Source of the DNA: an uncultured Erythrobacter sp.
GTDB lineage: Bacteria > Pseudomonadota > Alphaproteobacteria > Sphingomonadales > Sphingomonadaceae
Assembly (NCBI GenBank): GCA_947488325.1
Contig: CANKYZ010000002.1
Location: 248,001 to 312,000 of the forward strand
Length of the DNA stretch: 64,000 nucleotides
Direction: 5' to 3'
Within the stretch, counting starts at the first letter, position 1; every line of letters begins with the position of its first letter. Positions 18,309 to 28,602 of the stretch are shown here, in pieces. The position numbers were made by a program, and so were the translations under genes. The notes below the pieces were generated by a model. The model saw nothing but the letters and a program-made list of their open reading frames with translations. It searched no databases and was not told where the DNA came from.

Positions 18309-18931
18309 GCGCCAAACCCGACATCCTGGTGATCGACAATTACGACAGCTTCACCTTCAACCTCGTCCATTATTTGATGGAGTTAGGGGCAGAAGTGCGA
18401 GTCGAACGCAATGATGCGATTTCGGCTTCAGCGGCTTTGGCTACGGGCGCGCGCGGATTTCTCATTTCTCCTGGACCTTGCACCCCGAATGAAGCCGGGA
18501 TTAGCCTCGATTTGGTTGCCGCCTGCACCGATGCACAAACCCCGCTGCTCGGCGTGTGCCTTGGCCATCAATCCATCGGTCAGCATTTTGGCGGAACGGT
18601 CGCGCGCGGCGGATTGATGCATGGCAAGACGTCTCCGGTGGCGCATGATGGCTCAGGCGTCTTCACAGGCTTGCCCTCGCCCTTTACCGCGACCCGTTAT
18701 CACAGCCTCGAAGTGGTCGATGTCCCCGTAAACTTGATTGCCAACGCCCATGCCAAAACACCAGGTCACAGTAACACCAGCGTGATGGGATTCCGGCACG
18801 AAACTCTGCCAATACACGGCGTCCAATTTCACCCAGAAAGCATTGCCACAGAGCATGGCCACGCGCTGCTCGCCAATTTCCTGAGAATTTGCGGTGTTGA
18901 GGCGCATATGCCCGAAAGGCTGACAGCATGA
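18305..18931 (+). CDS. trpG: Anthranilate synthase component II (glutamine amidotransferase)
   Basis: Supplies ammonia from glutamine to TrpE. The class I amidotransferase triad is visible: Cys85 in GVCLGHQ, and His/Glu in QFHPES (about 175). The N-terminus ILVIDNYDSFTFNL is diagnostic. The 208-residue length is normal for a stand-alone TrpG. ATG 18305 overlaps the iminopeptidase stop and the TGA overlaps trpD, each as ATGA, which implies translational coupling through trpGDC. A dual role in folate synthesis as PabA is possible, as in many bacteria. Confidence 0.96.
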   Translation: MSAKPDILVIDNYDSFTFNLVHYLMELGAEVRVERNDAISASAALATGARGFLISPGPCTPNEAGISLDLVAACTDAQTPLLGVCLGHQSIGQHFGGTVARGGLMHGKTSPVAHDGSGVFTGLPSPFTATRYHSLEVVDVPVNLIANAHAKTPGHSNTSVMGFRHETLPIHGVQFHPESIATEHGHALLANFLRICGVEAHMPERLTA

Positions 18932-19920
18932 CCGCCCTGCCCGACATTTCCAAGCCACTAACCGAAAGCGACGCAGAAACCGCGTTCGGCATCCTGCTAG
19001 ACGGCGCTCCATCTGAAGATGAGATCGAAGGTTTTCTGATCGCTTTGTCAGAGCGCGGTGAGACTTCGAATGAGATTGCCGGCGCAGCACGAGCATTGCG
19101 CGCACGCCTGAACCCGATTGAAGCACCTGAAGGAGCGATCGATGTCTGCGGAACAGGCGGCGATGGACACCATACTCTCAACGTCTCAACCGCGGTCAGT
19201 CTGGTGGTCGCGGCCTGCGGTGTGCCTGTGGCGAAACATGGCAACCGCGCAGCCTCTTCAAAGGCAGGGGCCGCTGACACTTTGGAAGCGCTCGGCCTCA
19301 ATATGGACGCTGCTGGGGACACAGCGGAAAAAACGCTCGCACAGATCGGTATCTGCTTTCTGTTTGCCAAGAACCATCATCCAGCGATGGGCCGCATCCA
19401 ACCGATCCGCAAACGCATTGGTAAACGCACAATCTTCAACCTGATGGGCCCACTTTCAAATCCGGCGGCCGTAAAAAGCCAATTGATTGGCATTGCACGC
19501 CCGGCCTATGTCCCGATTTATGCTGGTGCTTTGGCAAAATTGGGCACTGGGCGCTCGCTCATCATTTCGGGTGATGAAGGGCTGGACGAGCTAAGTCTCG
19601 CGGGTGGCAATGAGGTCGCAATTGTGACTGGCAATGTCTTCGAAATGCAGCGCCTGCACCCCTCTGATGCTGGACTGCCTACCGCTCCTATCGAGGCCAT
19701 TCGCGGAGACGATGCGACACACAACGCCGCCGCACTGAAAGCGCTGTTGACCGGCACTCCCAGCCCATATCGTGATGCAGTCCTGTTCAACGCTGCGGGT
19801 GCCTTGCTGGTCGCGAAAAAGGGCGGCGACTGGGCAGAACGCACAGCAATCGCGGCCGAGGCGATTGATAGCGGACGGGCGATGCAGTTGCTCAAAGACT
19901 GGATCGCGTTGGCTGTATGA
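18928..19920 (+). CDS. trpD: Anthranilate phosphoribosyltransferase
   Basis: Transfers phosphoribose from PRPP to anthranilate. PRPP-binding CGTGGDG and the [10 protein letters not shown] motif lie in the first half, and [11 protein letters not shown] is the conserved hinge region of the family. It is 330 residues, the usual length. The start overlaps the trpG stop and the stop overlaps trpC (both ATGA). Confidence 0.97.
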   Translation: MTALPDISKPLTESDAETAFGILLDGAPSEDEIEGFLIALSERGETSNEIAGAARALRARLNPIEAPEGAIDVCGTGGDGHHTLNVSTAVSLVVAACGVPVAKHGNRAASSKAGAADTLEALGLNMDAAGDTAEKTLAQIGICFLFAKNHHPAMGRIQPIRKRIGKRTIFNLMGPLSNPAAVKSQLIGIARPAYVPIYAGALAKLGTGRSLIISGDEGLDELSLAGGNEVAIVTGNVFEMQRLHPSDAGLPTAPIEAIRGDDATHNAAALKALLTGTPSPYRDAVLFNAAGALLVAKKGGDWAERTAIAAEAIDSGRAMQLLKDWIALAV

Positions 19921-20705
19921 ATAAACTAGAGGAAATCTGCACAGCGAAAGTCAAAGAGGTTGCCGCGCGAATGCAAGCGATCTCGCGCGCCGATCTAACC
20001 GCGGCTGCCGCCGAACAAACTGCACCGCGCGGGTTTGAGTCGGCTTTACGTGCAAAAACGCAAACTGGTTTCGCTCTTATTGCAGAAATTAAACGAGCTA
20101 GTCCTTCCAAAGGTCTGATTCGCGGGGATTTTCGTCCCGCAGACCACGCGGTCGATTACGAAGCTGGCGGTGCTACATGCCTTTCCGTCCTGACCGATGC
20201 ACCGTATTTTCAAGGACATGAGAATTTTCTGATCCAGGCGCGTGCGGTTTGCGCCCTGCCCGTGCTGCGCAAAGATTTCATGGTTGATCCATGGCAATGT
20301 CTGGAAGCGCGCGCGATTGGAGCCGATGCGATCCTGATTATCGTCGCGGCTTTGGACGATACGCAGATGGCAGAGATTGAAGCGGCTGCGATGGAGCACA
20401 GCATGGACGTGCTCGTGGAAGTTCATAATGAAGCCGAACTTGAGCGCGCATCCGCTCACCTGAAAAGCCGGTTGATCGGGGTGAATAACCGCGATCTGAG
20501 GACATTCACCACGTCGTTATCCGTGACTGAGCGCCTTGTGCCTTTCGCGCCGGAAAGTGCGCTGCTGGTCGGCGAAAGCGGAATTGCGGAGCATGCCGAT
20601 TGTGAGCGCTTGGCGAAAAGTGGTGTGCGCACGTTTCTGGTCGGTGAAAGCTTGATGCGCGCGGATGACATTGCGGCGGCCACGCGAAAGCTGCTTGGAA
20701 CATAG
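19917..20705 (+). CDS. trpC: Indole-3-glycerol phosphate synthase
   Basis: TIM-barrel enzyme closing the indole ring in tryptophan synthesis. Family motifs are [12 protein letters not shown] (catalytic Lys), [23 protein letters not shown] and [10 protein letters not shown]. It has 262 residues, so it is the monofunctional form without a trpF fusion. The gene is last in the coupled trpG-trpD-trpC set; trpF, trpB and trpA must lie elsewhere. A 166-bp non-coding gap without a clear terminator separates it from moaC. Confidence 0.97.
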   Translation: MNKLEEICTAKVKEVAARMQAISRADLTAAAAEQTAPRGFESALRAKTQTGFALIAEIKRASPSKGLIRGDFRPADHAVDYEAGGATCLSVLTDAPYFQGHENFLIQARAVCALPVLRKDFMVDPWQCLEARAIGADAILIIVAALDDTQMAEIEAAAMEHSMDVLVEVHNEAELERASAHLKSRLIGVNNRDLRTFTTSLSVTERLVPFAPESALLVGESGIAEHADCERLAKSGVRTFLVGESLMRADDIAAATRKLLGT

Positions 20706-20871
20706 CCTCCTCAAAAGCTCCACTGTCCTACAGCGGCTCTCCGTGGCAGATAGGTGGAATGAACCACGCAAAAGCCCTTTTGAATGACTTTTTGACGCAA
20801 TTTGTGGCGGAACCAGTTTCTCTCTCTGGACAGTGTAACATGCGGTCCATGTCTCAAAGGAAAGCCCGGAA

Positions 20872-21348
20872 ATGAGCGGTTTGACGCATCTTAGTGAAGA
20901 CGGCGCAGCGCGCATGGTCGATGTGGGCGGCAAGATCCCTACGCAGCGTGTCGCGATCGCCTCTGGCCGGATCATGATGACAGCCGAAACGCTGAGCGCG
21001 ATCCGTTCTGGCGATGCTCCAAAGGGCGACGTGCTGGGCACGGCCCGGATTGCAGGCATCATGGCGGCAAAACGCACCGGCGAGCTTATCCCGCTCTGCC
21101 ACCCGCTCGGGCTGGAAGCGGTTACGGTGGACTTCACCTTCGAGGATAACTCCATCCGCGCCACCGTCACCGCTTCGCTCACCGGCAAGACTGGTGTCGA
21201 GATGGAGGCGATGGTCGCGGTCTCAACCGCGCTGCTGACAATCTACGATATGGCCAAGGCCATCGATAAGGCGATGGTGATCGGTGAGATCCGCCTACTA
21301 GAGAAGCGCGGCGGTAAGTCGGGCGACTGGAAAGCGCCGCGATTGTGA
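20872..21348 (+). CDS. moaC: Cyclic pyranopterin monophosphate synthase
   Basis: Second step of molybdenum cofactor synthesis, converting the cyclic GTP derivative to cPMP. Motifs LIPLCHPL and [13 protein letters not shown], with a catalytic Lys in the C-terminal half, mark the family. It has 158 residues, normal length, with AAGGAAAG before the ATG. The stop overlaps the moeA start as GTGA. The moaC-moeA pair looks more GC-rich at third positions than gltX/gltA downstream. Confidence 0.97.
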   Translation: MSGLTHLSEDGAARMVDVGGKIPTQRVAIASGRIMMTAETLSAIRSGDAPKGDVLGTARIAGIMAAKRTGELIPLCHPLGLEAVTVDFTFEDNSIRATVTASLTGKTGVEMEAMVAVSTALLTIYDMAKAIDKAMVIGEIRLLEKRGGKSGDWKAPRL

Positions 21349-22523
21349 GTGCGATGCTGGGCCTGGAGGAAGCGCAGGAGCAGCTGATCGCGCTCGCACC
21401 AAGCATGGGAGGCGAGGATGTGCCGATCGAAGCCTCGCTTGGCCGCGTGCTCGCAAGCGACCTTGCTGCAAACCGCACGCAGCCGTCCGCTGACCTCTCA
21501 GCGATGGACGGCTATGCGATTGCAGGGGAAGGACCCTGGGCGCTGATTGGAGAAAGCCGCGCTGGCGCTCCGTTCGATGGCGCGATTGCCCCCGGACAGG
21601 CGACCCGCATCTCAACCGGGGCGCACATGCCGCCAGGCAGCGACCGGGTGCTGATCCAAGAGAACGCGGAGGTCGAAGCGGGCATTGTCAGCAGCGGTGA
21701 CGTACCGCTGCGGATGCGCCATGTCCGGAAACGCGGTTTTGACTTCAATGAAGGTGACGCGGTGATGCGGGCTGGCACTCGAATCGGCGCTGCCCAGATG
21801 GCGCTGGCTATGTCCGCCGGCCATGCAAACGTGTCTGCGGTCCGGTGGCCCAAGGTCGCGATCCTCGACAGTGGTGATGAGCTGGTGCGCAATCCCGGGC
21901 AATGCGGTCCAAACCAGATTCCAGCGAGCAATGGCGCGATGATCGCGGCTATGCTCGCGCCGCTTGTAGGTTCCACAGATCGTCTTGGTCCGGTGCGCGA
22001 CGACCTTGGCGAACTGGCCGCTGCATTGGAGCACGCGGAAGGAGCTGACATCCTCATCACGTCCGGCGGAGCGTCAGTCGGTGACCATGACTTGATCCAA
22101 CGGGCCTTGATCGATTGGGGTGCAGACCTCGCGTTCTGGAAGGTCGCGATCAAGCCGGGCAAGCCATTGATGGTGGCAAGACGCGGCGAACAGGTCGTGC
22201 TGGGCCTTCCCGGAAATCCGGTGTCGAGCTTCGTTACCTGCTTCCTGTTTGGACTGCCCTTGATCCGGGCTGCTCTGGGGATGCCCTTCCCATTGCCGAC
22301 GACGCAGACTGTAACTGCTGCCGAACCAATCCCCGTAACAGGCACGCGGCGTGAGTTCCTGAGAGGGTTCAGCGATGGCTCCAAAGTCCGCCAGGTAGCA
22401 TCGCAGGATTCAAGCGCATTACTGGCTCTAGCCGGGGCCAATTGTCTTATCGATCGCCCCGCTGGATCGCCCGCCGTCGCAGTTGGTGACAGCGTTTCGG
22501 TGTACAACCTCCAAAATGGCTGA
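21345..22523 (+). CDS. moeA: Molybdopterin molybdenumtransferase
   Basis: Inserts molybdate into adenylylated molybdopterin. Recognised by SAMDGYAI near residue 50, the MoCF-binding segment [10 protein letters not shown] and [11 protein letters not shown]. It has 392 residues. GTG 21345 overlaps the moaC stop; an in-frame ATG lies three codons later (21354) and would also serve. It is coupled to moaC and followed by a 198-bp regulatory gap before lexA. Confidence 0.96.
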   Translation: MSAMLGLEEAQEQLIALAPSMGGEDVPIEASLGRVLASDLAANRTQPSADLSAMDGYAIAGEGPWALIGESRAGAPFDGAIAPGQATRISTGAHMPPGSDRVLIQENAEVEAGIVSSGDVPLRMRHVRKRGFDFNEGDAVMRAGTRIGAAQMALAMSAGHANVSAVRWPKVAILDSGDELVRNPGQCGPNQIPASNGAMIAAMLAPLVGSTDRLGPVRDDLGELAAALEHAEGADILITSGGASVGDHDLIQRALIDWGADLAFWKVAIKPGKPLMVARRGEQVVLGLPGNPVSSFVTCFLFGLPLIRAALGMPFPLPTTQTVTAAEPIPVTGTRREFLRGFSDGSKVRQVASQDSSALLALAGANCLIDRPAGSPAVAVGDSVSVYNLQNG

Positions 22524-22551
22524 ATTGCGCGGGTTTGTGTCCAGTGCGTGC

Positions 22552-22580
22552 TTGACTTACCGAATCAGGTTGCCTACTTG
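22552..22580 (+). promoter_or_regulatory. lexA promoter
   Basis: TTGACT (22552-22557) and TACTTG (22575-22580) with a 17-bp spacer form a good sigma-70-type promoter 142 bp before the lexA ATG. The last base of the -10 element is the first base of the SOS box, so bound LexA would block it. Confidence 0.65.
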
Positions 22581-22594
22581 TTCTGTATTCGTTC
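22580..22594 (+). promoter_or_regulatory. LexA operator (SOS box)
   Basis: GTTC-TGTATTC-GTTC is an exact match to the alphaproteobacterial SOS box GTTC-N7-GTTC, known from Rhodobacter and Caulobacter. It overlaps the -10 region of the lexA promoter and implies autoregulation. Confidence 0.88.
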
Positions 22595-22596
22595 AC

Positions 22597-22648
22597 CATA
22601 TTGGTGCACGTTCAATGCTCTGCCAAGCACCCATATTGGTGCCGTTCA
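22597..22648. repeat. Direct repeat in the lexA leader
   Basis: CATATTGGTGCACGTTCA (from 22597) recurs as CATATTGGTGCCGTTCA (from 22632), a 35-bp period with one base deleted. Each copy begins inside a small inverted repeat (CACC...GGTG) and ends with a further GTTC half-site. The repeats lie between the SOS box and the lexA start codon, in the presumed 5' leader. Confidence 0.65.
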
Positions 22649-22721
22649 GGGCGTGTGAGTTTGGCACTACGTGTGCTCCTGTTTGGAGTGTCCGGGACGG
22701 TGCGCCTTAGGGAGTTTGCCC

Positions 22722-23411
22722 ATGTTAACGGCAAAGCAACACGAACTGATCCGCTTCATCCAAGAGCGGCTTGAAGATACCGGCATATCGCCGAGCTTTG
22801 AAGAAATGAAGGAAGCGCTCGACCTCAAGAGCAAGTCTGGCGTCCACCGCCTTATTTCAGCACTGGAGGAACGGGGCTTCATCCGCCGTCTGCCCAACCG
22901 TGCTCGAGCGTTGGAAGTCATCAAGCAACCAGAGGATGCGACCCCCGCACCGCGTGCGACCTTGGCTGCAAATGATACAATTGCATCGGCCGCGAAACGG
23001 ATGCCTATTGCACCCGAACCTGCCAATGATGTGATCGAGATCCCGCTCCATGGCAGGATCGCAGCTGGTGCACCGATTGAGGCGCTTGAGGGGCAAACTT
23101 CGCTTCCGGTTCCAGCGGCTCTGCTCGGACCGGGCGAGCATTACGCGCTCGAAGTATCGGGCGATTCGATGATCGATGCGGGCATCTTCGACGGTGACTT
23201 TGCACTGGTACGCAGGACTGACAGCGCGCGCGATGGGGAAATCGTGGTGGCTCTGGTTCATGGGGAGGAAGCGACACTCAAATACCTCCACAAAGACAGT
23301 GGTATGGTGCGGCTAGACCCGGCCAATGCGGCATACGATGCTCAGGTTTACGGCGCTGACGAAGTGCAAGTGCAGGGTAAGCTGGCAGGGCTGCTGCGGC
23401 GTTATCACTGA
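22722..23411 (+). CDS. lexA: LexA repressor
   Basis: SOS repressor of 229 residues. The N-terminal winged helix-turn-helix (about 1-65) includes [13 protein letters not shown] and [10 protein letters not shown] linker of about 45 residues, longer than in E. coli, is followed by the autocleavage site Ala115-Gly116 (RIAAGAPI). The catalytic dyad is Ser149 (SGDSMID) and Lys187 (ATLKYL). The track begins at 22671; the ATG at 22722 has AGGGAG about 9 nt upstream and matches family N-termini (MLTAKQ). It is controlled by the SOS box upstream and convergent with comEC. Confidence 0.97.
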   Translation: MLTAKQHELIRFIQERLEDTGISPSFEEMKEALDLKSKSGVHRLISALEERGFIRRLPNRARALEVIKQPEDATPAPRATLAANDTIASAAKRMPIAPEPANDVIEIPLHGRIAAGAPIEALEGQTSLPVPAALLGPGEHYALEVSGDSMIDAGIFDGDFALVRRTDSARDGEIVVALVHGEEATLKYLHKDSGMVRLDPANAAYDAQVYGADEVQVQGKLAGLLRRYH

Positions 23412-23425
23412 TAGATAGGTGTTGG

Positions 23426-23456
23426 GGGGCGGAGGCTGTACTCAGTCGTCCGCCCC
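23426..23456. terminator. Hairpin between convergent lexA and comEC
   Basis: GGGGCGGA (23426-23433) pairs with TCCGCCCC (23449-23456) around a 15-nt loop, 15 bases after the lexA stop and over the last codons of comEC. It could end lexA transcription; there is no T-run, so it is only a probable terminator. Confidence 0.4.
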
Positions 23457-25697
23457 GCGCCACCAACCATGCTCGCCCTGCCCTGATACGACTGCGATGA
23501 TATGCTCACCTTCGAGATCGATTGCTAGACCGCCGTTCCGTTCAAGCATGCCTCTGTCAGCCTTGAGCCAGCGTGGGACGCAGGATTGCGGCAAATAGCG
23601 ATCGGCGACGACGATATCAGCGCGTTCGCATGCAGCGGCAAGTGCGCGTTCTTCGACAAGTTCACGGTTGCGGGCAAGCAAGAGCGACCATTCGCGGCCT
23701 CCGCGATCTAAGGTGATGACGCAGAACTCGGAGGAGCACTGCGCGCCATCCCACTCAGCAAGAGGGATCGGGCTGCTGGTGACGCTGGAGAGCTCAAGCA
23801 AGTTGTCCCGTGAATAGGACGAGCGGCTGTCCCTGAGCGAGAGCAACCAGCGGCTGCCATCCTCCGCAGTCATCGTGATACCCACATGGCGTCCTTCGCG
23901 GCCGATCAGGACATCTGGGATAGGCGTTGTCAGTAACATCGCAGTCGCAGCTAAAGCCGGAAGAAATCCGAGCAACCGGGCCCGCCCATTCCACAGCGCA
24001 AGCCACAGTCCCCCAAGCACAAAGAGCGCAATTGCTAGGCTGCTCATCTGCGGCATAAGTTTGACCGCGCCAGGCTGGCTGGAGGTGAAATGCGCTAGCC
24101 CAAGAAGCAGATTCAGCGATGCTTCGACAAGCCACCAAAACGGTGCTCCTAATCCGACAATGTCGAATGCTAGTGCAACCGCGATCAAAGGCATTGAGAT
24201 GAAAGTGACCAGCGGAATGGCAAGAACATTGGCAAACGCTCCGTAGAGGCCCGCACGGTGAAAATGGAACAGCACGATTGGCATCAATGCAATTTCGATG
24301 ACCAGCCCGGTTATGAAGAGCATCACCACGCCTCTACCCATCCGTTTGAGCGAGCTTTCCTCACGCGCTGCAAGGAATGCTCTGACAGGTCCGCTCGAAT
24401 GCAACGCGACGATAGCGAGTACCGCCGAAAAGCTCATCTGAAAACTTGGTCCAATTACGCTTTCTGGCCACAATAGCAGCACGAAGATGGCTGCGACCGC
24501 TACCATTCGCAGCGACAATGCATCGCGCCCCATTGCAAGCGCGATCAGAACCAGCATCGCAGCAACACAGCTGCGCACCGTTGGCACTTGTGCGCCGGTT
24601 AACAGTGTGTAGCTGATCCCAGCCAACGCCCCGGCCGCGGCAGCGACAACTGGCAATCGCACACGCAGAGCCAGCGCGGGGAATAACGCCAACAGCTTGA
24701 TTGCCAGCATATAGATCGCTGCGATCACAGCACTGACATGCAGCCCACTGATCGCTAGCAAATGCGTAAGACCTGCATCGCGCATCGCGTCTTCATCCGC
24801 TTTTAAAATCGCACCGCGATCTCCGCTCGCAAAGGCTGCGGCGATTGTGCCTGCTGACCCATCGACCCGACTGCGCACATGCGCGGACAGCGTACGCTGG
24901 ACCGCTGCAATAGCGCTAGCTTCGGGTGCCTCGTCGATAACGTCTATCGGGCCAACTACGCTGCCAGTTGCAGCCAAGCCTTTGAACCACGCGGCGCGGG
25001 CGAAGTCATAGGCCCCGGGCAACATTGGGCTTGCCGGAGGCATCAGCCGCACCCGCATCCGCACCACTGCCCCCTCGGTCAAACTATCCTTGCCATATTC
25101 ATTGGTCGTTTCAAACAGTGTCCCGAGTGGAACATTCACCCTGATTTTGCGGCTCTCGCCAGTCCCAGTGTCACGCACAGCCATCGTCAATCGGATGCGG
25201 TCTTGTGCAGGTTGATCGTTGCGTTCCAGAACATATCCCTGAACCCGCTCCACCACCGGTCGATCAAGTGCTTGCGCGCCTACAACCTCAGATCGAAGCC
25301 AGATTACCGAAACGCCCGCAACGAATACCAAAGAGCAGGCGATCACCGCGTGCCGCAACTGGTCGCGGTTTGGGTTGTCACGCCAAGCGGTTAACGCAAA
25401 CAAGGCATGTAAAAGACCGAAACCAATTACGCCGACCCATTGCCACGGAGTCTTTAACGCAAACCATGCTAGGATTCCGGCGGCGAACACGACCGCCAAC
25501 CACGGTGCGCGGTCAAATCCAGCATTGCCCAGAAAGTGTTCAGCCGCATCGCCTAGACTGCGCCCAAAGCTGGACAATCCACCGCCCCTTTGCCACAGGC
25601 GCGGGGCAGCCCTTCGCGGCTCTGACGGGACGGTTCCACCAGCAACACCGTTGCTTTCTGAATCGCCCGCAATCGGAATAATCGGCGTGTTAGCCAT
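23442..25697 (-). CDS. comEC: ComEC/Rec2 family competence protein
   Basis: Inner-membrane DNA-uptake channel protein of 751 residues. An N-terminal two-helix region and a soluble DUF4131-type domain (about 150-270) come first. The polytopic ComEC core starts with GLTHLLAISGLHVS (about residue 315) and contains GAQVPTVRS and PSFQMSFSAVLA. The C-terminal 170 residues are soluble but lack the HxHxDH metallo-beta-lactamase motif found in long ComEC proteins, as in other sphingomonads. ATG 25697 is divergent from gltX across 65 bp. Natural competence of the organism is not shown by this gene alone. Confidence 0.93.
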   Translation of the reverse strand: MANTPIIPIAGDSESNGVAGGTVPSEPRRAAPRLWQRGGGLSSFGRSLGDAAEHFLGNAGFDRAPWLAVVFAAGILAWFALKTPWQWVGVIGFGLLHALFALTAWRDNPNRDQLRHAVIACSLVFVAGVSVIWLRSEVVGAQALDRPVVERVQGYVLERNDQPAQDRIRLTMAVRDTGTGESRKIRVNVPLGTLFETTNEYGKDSLTEGAVVRMRVRLMPPASPMLPGAYDFARAAWFKGLAATGSVVGPIDVIDEAPEASAIAAVQRTLSAHVRSRVDGSAGTIAAAFASGDRGAILKADEDAMRDAGLTHLLAISGLHVSAVIAAIYMLAIKLLALFPALALRVRLPVVAAAAGALAGISYTLLTGAQVPTVRSCVAAMLVLIALAMGRDALSLRMVAVAAIFVLLLWPESVIGPSFQMSFSAVLAIVALHSSGPVRAFLAAREESSLKRMGRGVVMLFITGLVIEIALMPIVLFHFHRAGLYGAFANVLAIPLVTFISMPLIAVALAFDIVGLGAPFWWLVEASLNLLLGLAHFTSSQPGAVKLMPQMSSLAIALFVLGGLWLALWNGRARLLGFLPALAATAMLLTTPIPDVLIGREGRHVGITMTAEDGSRWLLSLRDSRSSYSRDNLLELSSVTSSPIPLAEWDGAQCSSEFCVITLDRGGREWSLLLARNRELVEERALAAACERADIVVADRYLPQSCVPRWLKADRGMLERNGGLAIDLEGEHIIAVVSGQGEHGWWRGADD

Positions 25698-25762
25698 TGG
25701 CCGTTTCCCTCCTTGGGTTAGGCCGGGTTCGGATCGCTCAAGTGAATAGGAAATAATAGCTT

Positions 25763-27166
25763 ATGGCAAGCAAAGTTGTCACCCGATTTGCGCCCTCGCC
25801 CACCGGCTTTTTACATATTGGTGGCGCACGGACGGCGTTGTTTAACTGGCTCTATGCACGACATCACGGTGGTAAGGCAGTATTGCGCATAGAAGATACC
25901 GACAAAAACCGATCAACACAGGAGGCGATTGACGCCATTCTTGATGGGCTTGAATGGCTCGGTTTCGATTATGATGAGGAACCAACTTTTCAATCAAAAC
26001 AGGCAGAACGTCATGCTGCAGTGGCGAACCAACTTCTTGAAGCCGGTTACGCATATAAATGTTTTGCAACAAGCGAAGAGTTGGAAGCAATGCGTGCAGA
26101 GCAACGCGCGAACAAACAACCGATGCGCTATGATGGTCGCTGGAGGGATCGTGATCCATCTGAAGCGGCAGAAGGCACACCCTTCACCATTCGCCTAAAA
26201 ACGCCATCGGATGGTGAGACGACGATTCAGGACGAAGTACAGGGTTCCGTTGCGGTGAAGAACGCCGAGCTCGACGATTATATCATATTGCGTGCCGACG
26301 GCTCTCCAACCTATATGCTGGCGGTCGTGGTCGATGATCACGATATGGGAGTCACTCATGTCATTCGCGGCGATGACCATTTGAATAACGCATTTCGCCA
26401 ATTGCCGATCTATCATGCGATGGACGCGATTGAATCGGGTTGGCCGCAGCCGACATATGCGCACATTCCACTGATCCACGGCTCCGACGGTGCTAAACTG
26501 TCGAAACGGCACGGAGCGCTTGGGGTTGAAGCTTACCGCGATGAAATGGGAATTCTCGCAGATGCGATGTTCAACTATCTCTTGCGGCTCGGATGGGGAC
26601 ATGGCGATCGTGAAGAGATTAGCCGCGCTGAAGCGATCGAGTTATTTGATCTATCCGGAGTCGGTAAAAGCCCATCGCGCTTTGACATCAAGAAATTGGC
26701 GAACCTAAACGGCCATTATATCCGAGAAGCCGACAATGCCGTGCTGGCTTCCTTAGTAGCGGCGCGTATGGTTGAAATGACGGATTTGACTCTGCTCACA
26801 GCGGCTATGCCTGTGCTTAAAACTCGCGCGAAGAATCTTGATGAACTTGTTGAAGGTGCTAAATTTTTGTTTGTAAAATGCCCGCTTTCGATGACCGAAA
26901 AAGCGGCAAAGCTGCTCGATGACGATGGCAAAGCACGGCTTAGCGCTATTTCCAAAGCGCTTAAGACCGAAAATAACTGGACAATTGAGGCTCTCGAAGC
27001 CACTACCAAGACGCTTGCAGAGGAACTGGATTTGGGCCTTGGCAAGCTGGCACAGCCAATGCGCGCTGCGCTGACTGGGACGACAACGTCTCCCGGAATT
27101 TTCGATGTTCTGGTCCTTTTAGGACGGGAAGAATCCCTGGCACGGCTCGACGCGCAAGCATCGTAA
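25763..27166 (+). CDS. gltX: Glutamate-tRNA ligase
   Basis: Class I aminoacyl-tRNA synthetase charging tRNA-Glu. The HIGH-type motif is HIGG (18-21) in RFAPSPTGFLHIGG and the KMSKS-type motif is KLSKR (245-249). It has 467 residues, normal for a bacterial GluRS. Many alphaproteobacteria carry two gltX copies, so this may be the discriminating or non-discriminating form; the sequence alone does not decide. It is followed after 39 bp by gltA on the same strand. Confidence 0.96.
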   Translation: MASKVVTRFAPSPTGFLHIGGARTALFNWLYARHHGGKAVLRIEDTDKNRSTQEAIDAILDGLEWLGFDYDEEPTFQSKQAERHAAVANQLLEAGYAYKCFATSEELEAMRAEQRANKQPMRYDGRWRDRDPSEAAEGTPFTIRLKTPSDGETTIQDEVQGSVAVKNAELDDYIILRADGSPTYMLAVVVDDHDMGVTHVIRGDDHLNNAFRQLPIYHAMDAIESGWPQPTYAHIPLIHGSDGAKLSKRHGALGVEAYRDEMGILADAMFNYLLRLGWGHGDREEISRAEAIELFDLSGVGKSPSRFDIKKLANLNGHYIREADNAVLASLVAARMVEMTDLTLLTAAMPVLKTRAKNLDELVEGAKFLFVKCPLSMTEKAAKLLDDDGKARLSAISKALKTENNWTIEALEATTKTLAEELDLGLGKLAQPMRAALTGTTTSPGIFDVLVLLGREESLARLDAQAS

Positions 27167-27205
27167 AACCGGACGTCAGAAGCATTATTGGGCAGGAGAC
27201 AAACC

Positions 27206-28492
27206 TTGGCAGATAGGCACGCGAAACTCGAACTGGACGGCCAGACGCACGAATTTCCAGTTCTCGAGGGCAGTACCGGCCCAGATGTGGTCGACATTCG
27301 CAAGCTTTACGGGGCTACTGGCAAATTCACATTCGATCCTGGATATAAGTCTACAGCGAGCTGTGAAAGCGCGTTGACCTATATTGACGGCAACGAAGGT
27401 GTGTTGCTTCATCGCGGCTATCCGATTGGCCAGCTGGCGGAAAACTCCAGCTTTATGGAAACGTCTTATCTGCTGCTGAATGGCGAATTGCCGAGTGCGG
27501 ATGAGCTCGATGGCTTTAACGACACGATCACGCGGCACACCATGCTGCATGATCAATTGCGTCAATTTTATCAAGGCTTTCGCCGTGATGCGCACCCAAT
27601 GGCAATCATGTGCGGCGTGGTTGGTGCGCTGTCTGCATTCTATCATGACAGCACTGACATTTCTGATCCAGAACACCGAAAGATCAGTTCACATCGATTG
27701 ATCGCAAAAATGCCCACAATTGCCGCGTGGGCATATAAATATTCAATCGGCCAGCCATTCATGCAACCAGACAATTCGCTGAGCTATACCGGTAATTTCC
27801 TGCGCATGACATTTGGCGTGCCTGCAGAGGAATACGAAGTCCACCCTGCGATTGAAAAGGCTATGGACCGGATTTTCATCCTCCATGCCGATCATGAACA
27901 GAACGCTTCGACATCGACAGTGCGGCTCGCTGGTTCATCGGGCGCAAACCCATTCGCCTGTATTGCAGCGGGCATCGCCTGTCTTTGGGGCCCTGCGCAT
28001 GGCGGCGCGAATGAAGCAGCATTGAACATGCTTCAAGAAATTGGCACGCCCGATAGAATTCCGCATTATATTGAACGCGCTAAAGATAAGAGCGATCCGT
28101 TCCGTCTGATGGGTTTTGGCCACCGGGTTTATAAAAACTACGATCCGCGTGCGACGGTCATGCAGCAAACACTGAAAGAAGTGTTTGAGGCGTTGAAGGT
28201 TGATGACCCCGTGTTTGAGACTGCCCTACGGCTCGAAGAACTCGCGCTCAATGATGACTATTTCAAAGAAAAGAAGCTGTTCCCGAATGTAGATTTCTAT
28301 TCGGGAATTATCTTGTCATCGATCGGCTTCCCGACAACCATGTTCACCGCATTGTTTGCCCTTGCTCGCACAGTCGGTTGGGTTGCGCAATGGAACGAGA
28401 TGATTTCCGATCCTGGTCAAGTTATCGGGCGTCCGCGTCAACTTTATACCGGCCCGACACAGCGCGACTACGTGCCACTCGGCAACCGCTAA
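27206..28492 (+). CDS. gltA: Citrate synthase (type II)
   Basis: Condenses oxaloacetate and acetyl-CoA at entry to the TCA cycle. The sequence has the hexameric type II form with catalytic regions [10 protein letters not shown] (His), [15 protein letters not shown] (His) and VDFYSG (Asp). The track ORF starts at TTG 27188. The TTG at 27206 has AGGAGA 6-7 nt upstream and gives 428 residues beginning (M)[11 protein letters not shown], which matches family N-termini, so a UUG start is likely. It ends just before a strong terminator. Confidence 0.96.
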   Translation: MADRHAKLELDGQTHEFPVLEGSTGPDVVDIRKLYGATGKFTFDPGYKSTASCESALTYIDGNEGVLLHRGYPIGQLAENSSFMETSYLLLNGELPSADELDGFNDTITRHTMLHDQLRQFYQGFRRDAHPMAIMCGVVGALSAFYHDSTDISDPEHRKISSHRLIAKMPTIAAWAYKYSIGQPFMQPDNSLSYTGNFLRMTFGVPAEEYEVHPAIEKAMDRIFILHADHEQNASTSTVRLAGSSGANPFACIAAGIACLWGPAHGGANEAALNMLQEIGTPDRIPHYIERAKDKSDPFRLMGFGHRVYKNYDPRATVMQQTLKEVFEALKVDDPVFETALRLEELALNDDYFKEKKLFPNVDFYSGIILSSIGFPTTMFTALFALARTVGWVAQWNEMISDPGQVIGRPRQLYTGPTQRDYVPLGNR

Positions 28493-28514
28493 AAACAACT
28501 TTTGAAACTATGGG

Positions 28515-28557
28515 AGCGATCCTGAGCGTGCCTGCGAGCATTTTCAGGATCGCTTTT
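28515..28557 (+). terminator. Rho-independent terminator after gltA
   Basis: An 11-bp perfect stem, AGCGATCCTGA (28515-28525) and TCAGGATCGCT (28544-28554), continues into TTTT. It lies 23 bp beyond the gltA stop and ends the gltX-gltA transcript. Confidence 0.88.
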
Positions 28558-28602
28558 CCATTTGGGATGCTTACTCATCGCACCAGCTCAGCACCGTATT
28601 CG

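Noticed and set aside
20706-20871. Search for a molybdenum-cofactor riboswitch or trp terminator between trpC and moaC
   Set aside because: No long stem-loop set, no conserved aptamer pattern and no terminator with a U-tract was found.
20517-21188. 223-codon minus-strand ORF across trpC-moaC
   Set aside because: Spans the ends of two certain plus-strand genes and has no recognisable feature.
21512-22507. 331-codon minus-strand ORF opposite moeA
   Set aside because: Shadow ORF from GC-rich third positions; Ser/Pro/Arg-rich product without family features.
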